From positions 1-64,000 of the forward strand of contig NZ_JAUVVF010000003.1 of the NCBI RefSeq assembly GCF_030604785.1: a stretch of DNA of 64,000 nt, read 5' to 3'. Below the pieces are notes generated by a model, which was not told the origin of the DNA, did not search any database, and was given only the letters and a program-made list of their open reading frames with translations. Positions 60,514-64,000 of this stretch are shown piece after piece (position 1 is the first letter of the stretch; each line of letters begins with the position of its first letter). This DNA is from Paracoccus sp. (in: a-proteobacteria). Its GTDB lineage: Bacteria > Pseudomonadota > Alphaproteobacteria > Rhodobacterales > Rhodobacteraceae. A program made the translations under genes and the position numbers.

Positions 60514-60545
60514 TGTGATCACAGTCCGAAATACTGTGATCACAG
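60514..60545. promoter_or_regulatory. Paired TGTGATCACA palindromes before sucC
   Basis: TGTGATCACA (60514-60523) and CTGTGATCACAG (60534-60545) are perfect palindromes whose centres are 21 bp apart, two helical turns, so two dimers could bind on the same face. They sit about 110-140 bases upstream of the sucC start, in the gap after mdh. The regulator is unknown; short palindromes of this sort are used by several GntR and CRP-like proteins. Confidence 0.6.
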
Positions 60546-60657
60546 CATGTCGCCTGATAGCGCAAGCAGGTTGATTCGGGACGCGCGGTGGCATTCAAGG
60601 CGCCGGTTGCAAGACCCAAGATGCCGCATTGCAGCGAAAAATTCCGGGTGACGCAAA

Positions 60658-60686
60658 GAAAAAGGGCCCGGCCAGCGGCCGGACCC
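60658..60686 (-). terminator. Terminator downstream of mdh
   Basis: On the minus strand a GGGTCCGGCC/GGCCGGGCCC hairpin (one mismatch) with loop GCT is followed by TTTTTC, about 24 bases after the mdh stop. It separates mdh from sucC transcription, so sucCD has its own promoter in the following 250 bases. Confidence 0.8.
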
Positions 60687-60709
60687 CTTCGGTCATTTGC
60701 CGGGCCGGA

Positions 60710-61675
<966 letters not shown>

Positions 61676-61700
61676 TTACCTCCGATTGTCCAGGTGGAAT

Positions 61701-61729
61701 GTTGCGCGGTGGTTAGAGGGTCGCGCAAC
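61701..61729. promoter_or_regulatory. Inverted repeat in the mdh/TSUP divergent region
   Basis: GTTGCGC and GCGCAAC arms 15 bases apart, 29 bases upstream of the mdh start and about 100 bases before the divergent TSUP gene. Could be an operator or a loop; no matching regulator is known to me. Confidence 0.3.
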
Positions 61730-61829
61730 GAATCGCAAGGCCCGCGCGCTGCGGCGCGGCGCTGGTATCCCTAACACTTGTCATTTCCCGCGCCGCGTCC
61801 GATCAATCGCGCAAAGGACGAGGGATCGC

Positions 61830-62591
61830 ATGGACGCATTGACGCCCGAGGGCTGGATTCTGGCGGTGATCGCGGCCGCCGCCATCGGGCTGGCCAAGGG
61901 AGGGCTGGCGCTGGTCGCGGTGATCGCGGTGCCGGTCCTGTCGCTGGTCATGTCGCCCGTTCAGGCGGCGGGGCTGCTGCTGCCAGTCTATATCGTGTCG
62001 GATCTGGGCGGGCTGCTGGTCTATCGCCGCCATGTCGATTGGTCGGTGCTGAACAGCGCGCTGCCCGGTGCGGTCGCGGGGGTGGGGATCGGCTGGGCCA
62101 CGGCGCATCTGGTGCCGGTCTGGGGCGTGACGCTGATCGTGGGGCTGATCGGGCTGGTCTTCGCGCTGAACGCGCTGCGGCCAAGGCCCGCGCCCGCCGA
62201 GCGCGCCGTTTCCAGGTCAAGGGGAAATTCCTGGGGAGTTCTGGCGGGTTACACCAGCTTTGTCAGCCATTCCGGAGGTCCGCCCTGGCAGGTCTATGCC
62301 CAGCCGCTGCGTCTGCCCTCGCTGATCTTTGCGGGCACGACGACCTGGTTCTTCGCGGTGGTGAACTGGATCAAGCTGGTCCCCTATGCGGCGCTTGGGC
62401 AGCTTTCGGCGCAGAACCTGACAATCGCGGCGGTGCTGATGCCGGTCGCGCTGGTCTCGGTCTGGGCGGGGCTGGCGCTGGTGCGGGTGATCCCGCAGGC
62501 GCTGTTCTACCGGCTGATCACCTGGGGGCTGCTGCTGGTCTCGATCCGGCTGGTCTGGCAGGGACTGGCCGAACGCGGCGTGGCGGGTTAG
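61830..62591 (+). CDS. TSUP-family (TauE/SafE) membrane transporter
   Basis: 253 residues with about eight hydrophobic segments in two related halves (GLAKGGLALVAVIAVPVLSL and FVSHSGGPPWQVYAQPLRLP). Members move sulfite, sulfoacetate or other organosulfur anions; substrate not shown. Start follows AAAGGACGAGGG. Divergent from mdh, 30 bases before the CoA lyase gene. Confidence 0.85.
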   Translation: MDALTPEGWILAVIAAAAIGLAKGGLALVAVIAVPVLSLVMSPVQAAGLLLPVYIVSDLGGLLVYRRHVDWSVLNSALPGAVAGVGIGWATAHLVPVWGVTLIVGLIGLVFALNALRPRPAPAERAVSRSRGNSWGVLAGYTSFVSHSGGPPWQVYAQPLRLPSLIFAGTTTWFFAVVNWIKLVPYAALGQLSAQNLTIAAVLMPVALVSVWAGLALVRVIPQALFYRLITWGLLLVSIRLVWQGLAERGVAG

Positions 62592-62621
62592 GTCTGGGCC
62601 GACCGCCCAACCGGAGGCACG

Positions 62622-63506
62622 ATGACGCGTTCCGCCCTCTATATCCCCGCCGCCAATCCCCGCGCGATGGAGAAGGCGCGCAGCCTGCCCGTCGATGCGA
62701 TCCTCTTCGATCTGGAGGATGCCGTCGCCCCCGATGCCAAGGCCGGGGCGCGCGACCATCTGGCCCGCGCGCTTCAGGCCGATTACGGCCCGCGCCAGCG
62801 CATCCTGCGGATCAACGCGCTGGCCACGCCCTGGGGCACCGATGACGCGGCGCTGGCCGCGCGGATGGCGGCGCATCTGGATGGAGTGCTGCTGCCCAAG
62901 ACCGCCGGGCCGCAGGATTTGGATGCGCTGGCCGCTTTGGTGCCCGGTTTGCCGCTTTGGGCGATGATCGAGACGCCGCAGGGCGTTCTGTCGGCCCCGC
63001 AGATCGCCGCGCATCCGCGCCTGCACGCGCTGGTCATGGGCACGAACGATCTGGCCAAGGACCTGCGCTGCCGCAATCGCGTCGACCGCCTGCCGCTGCT
63101 GCCCGCGCTTGGCGCCTGCCTGCTGGCGGCGCGGGCGCATGACCGGCTGATCCTCGACGGGGTCTACAACGCCTTTCGCGACATCGACGGCCTGCGGGCC
63201 GAGGCCGAGCAGGGCCGCGATCTGGGCTTTGATGGCAAGACGCTGATCCATCCCGACCAGATCGCCGTCGCCAATGCGTGCTTCGGCCCGACCGAGGCCG
63301 AGATCGCGCAGGCCCGCCGCGAGATCGCCGCACACGAGGCCGCGCTGGCGGCGGGGCAGGGCATTGCCGTGCTGGACGGCCGCATCGTCGAGAACCTGCA
63401 TGTCGAAACGGCCCGCCGCCTGATCGCCCGCGCCGAGGCGATTGCGAAACACGCGCATCAAGGGCAGTCTGCGAGCAGTCTCGATCCAGCCGGAGAAGCC
63501 AGATGA
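62622..63506 (+). CDS. mcl2: CitE/Mcl2-like malyl-CoA thioesterase or CoA lyase
   Basis: 294 residues of the HpcH/HpaI aldolase, CitE-like family. MTRSALYIPAANPRAMEKAR start, DAILFDLEDAVAPDAKAGAR, AMIETPQGVLSAPQIA, and GFDGKTLIHPDQIAVAN near the C-terminus. In Rhodobacter the gene near mdh at this place is mcl2, an (S)-malyl-CoA thioesterase of the ethylmalonyl-CoA pathway; that identity is inferred from family and position. The TGA overlaps the NnrU start by ATGA. Confidence 0.78.
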   Translation: MTRSALYIPAANPRAMEKARSLPVDAILFDLEDAVAPDAKAGARDHLARALQADYGPRQRILRINALATPWGTDDAALAARMAAHLDGVLLPKTAGPQDLDALAALVPGLPLWAMIETPQGVLSAPQIAAHPRLHALVMGTNDLAKDLRCRNRVDRLPLLPALGACLLAARAHDRLILDGVYNAFRDIDGLRAEAEQGRDLGFDGKTLIHPDQIAVANACFGPTEAEIAQARREIAAHEAALAAGQGIAVLDGRIVENLHVETARRLIARAEAIAKHAHQGQSASSLDPAGEAR

Positions 63507-64000
63507 CGATCCTGATCCTTGGCGTGGCCCTGTGGTGGGCGGCACATCTTTTCAAGCGCATCGCCCCCGAACGCCGCGCCGCGATGGGCGACCGGGGCAA
63601 GGGGCTGGTCGCGCTGGTGCTGCTGCTGTCGGTGGTGCTGATGGTGGTCGGCTATCGCCGCGCGGACGGGGCGTTCTTCTGGGGGCCGCATCCGGCCCTG
63701 GTCGGCATCAACAACCTGCTCGTGCTGCTGGCTTTCTATCTTTACGCCGCAGACGGGATGAAGACCCGCGTGACCGCCTGGCTGCGCCATCCGCAGCTGA
63801 CGGCGTTTTGGCTCTGGGCCTTCGCTCATCTTCTGGTCAACGGCGACATGCCGTCCTTCATCCTGTTCGGAGGGCTGCTGGTCTGGGCGCTGGTCGAGAT
63901 CGTCGTGATCAACCGCGCCGTGCCGGTCTGGAACCGCCCCCGCGGCCCGTTCCCCGCCCGCAAGGAGGCGATGGCGGCAGCCGGTGCCGTCGTCGTGATG
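63503..64000 (+). CDS. NnrU-family membrane protein, partial at window end
   Basis: 166 codons visible, open to the edge, so the C-terminus is cut. Integral membrane protein with several hydrophobic segments (LILGVALWWAAHLF at the start, GLVALVLLLSVVLMVVGY, LTAFWLWAFAHLLVNGDMPS). The NnrU family is linked to nitrite/nitric oxide reductase clusters and to terpenoid-like Z-ISO enzymes. Overlaps mcl2 by ATGA. Confidence 0.8.
   Translation, partial: MTILILGVALWWAAHLFKRIAPERRAAMGDRGKGLVALVLLLSVVLMVVGYRRADGAFFWGPHPALVGINNLLVLLAFYLYAADGMKTRVTAWLRHPQLTAFWLWAFAHLLVNGDMPSFILFGGLLVWALVEIVVINRAVPVWNRPRGPFPARKEAMAAAGAVVVM

Overview
The window looks like a high-GC chromosome segment of an alphaproteobacterium of the Rhodobacteraceae, most like Paracoccus. 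The evidence is the gene order (murA-DUF2948-hisD-UPF0262-phosphatase; lpd, sucB, sucA, sucD, sucC, mdh; zwf-pgl-pgi), a class II DAHP synthase, an E2o subunit with two lipoyl domains, DUF1127 and Hint-domain proteins, and two copies of a CGGGATATTTGG-type intergenic repeat. This assignment is inferred from content; no database search was possible.

Positions 1-18341 form an accessory, sugar-uptake half bounded by insertion-sequence debris. A decayed IS5-family transposase (258-1049) is followed by a ytfQ-ytfR-ytfT-yjfF type furanose ABC importer (1713-6244) and a 628-base gene-poor stretch. On the minus strand comes a xylo-oligosaccharide operon: binding protein, two permeases, GH43 beta-xylosidase, ATPase and xylose isomerase. 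Its LacI-type regulator (14037-15062) has matching 16-bp operators before itself and before the operon. Next is a siderophore/heme-type ABC system whose binding-protein gene has lost its signal peptide to an IS3-family fragment (17947-18180). A tRNA-Thr gene (18342-18416) separates this half from conserved core genes.

Positions 18555-64000 are mostly housekeeping. They hold murA/hisD and their small partner genes; a LysR regulator and a large methyltransferase-like protein; the Entner-Doudoroff/hexose phosphate set (edd on the minus strand, zwf-pgl-pgi on the plus) with an rRNA methyltransferase-PIN pair between them; ftsY; a Hint-domain protein; a GlxA-type regulator; aroG (class II); an acyltransferase and an EamA transporter; transketolase; a CNNM/CorC protein and xerD; aroK-aroB; a leucine-dehydrogenase-like enzyme; ssb; two lytic transglycosylases; and finally the 2-oxoglutarate dehydrogenase/succinyl-CoA synthetase/malate dehydrogenase block with an mcl2-like CoA lyase and a partial NnrU gene.

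The clearest regulatory signals are three. One is a LacI-type palindrome shared by the edd and zwf promoters. The second is a pair of TGTGATCACA palindromes centred 21 bp apart before sucC. The third is a perfect TTAA-N7-TTAA (CtrA-type) box before the Hint-domain gene. I found no CRISPR array, prophage, complete transposon or obvious new multi-gene defence or biosynthetic system. The less-explained pieces are the Hint protein, the methyltransferase-like protein with a long unassigned C-terminal half, the PIN protein coupled to an RlmI-like methyltransferase, and the exported 493-residue protein with its 45-residue membrane partner.
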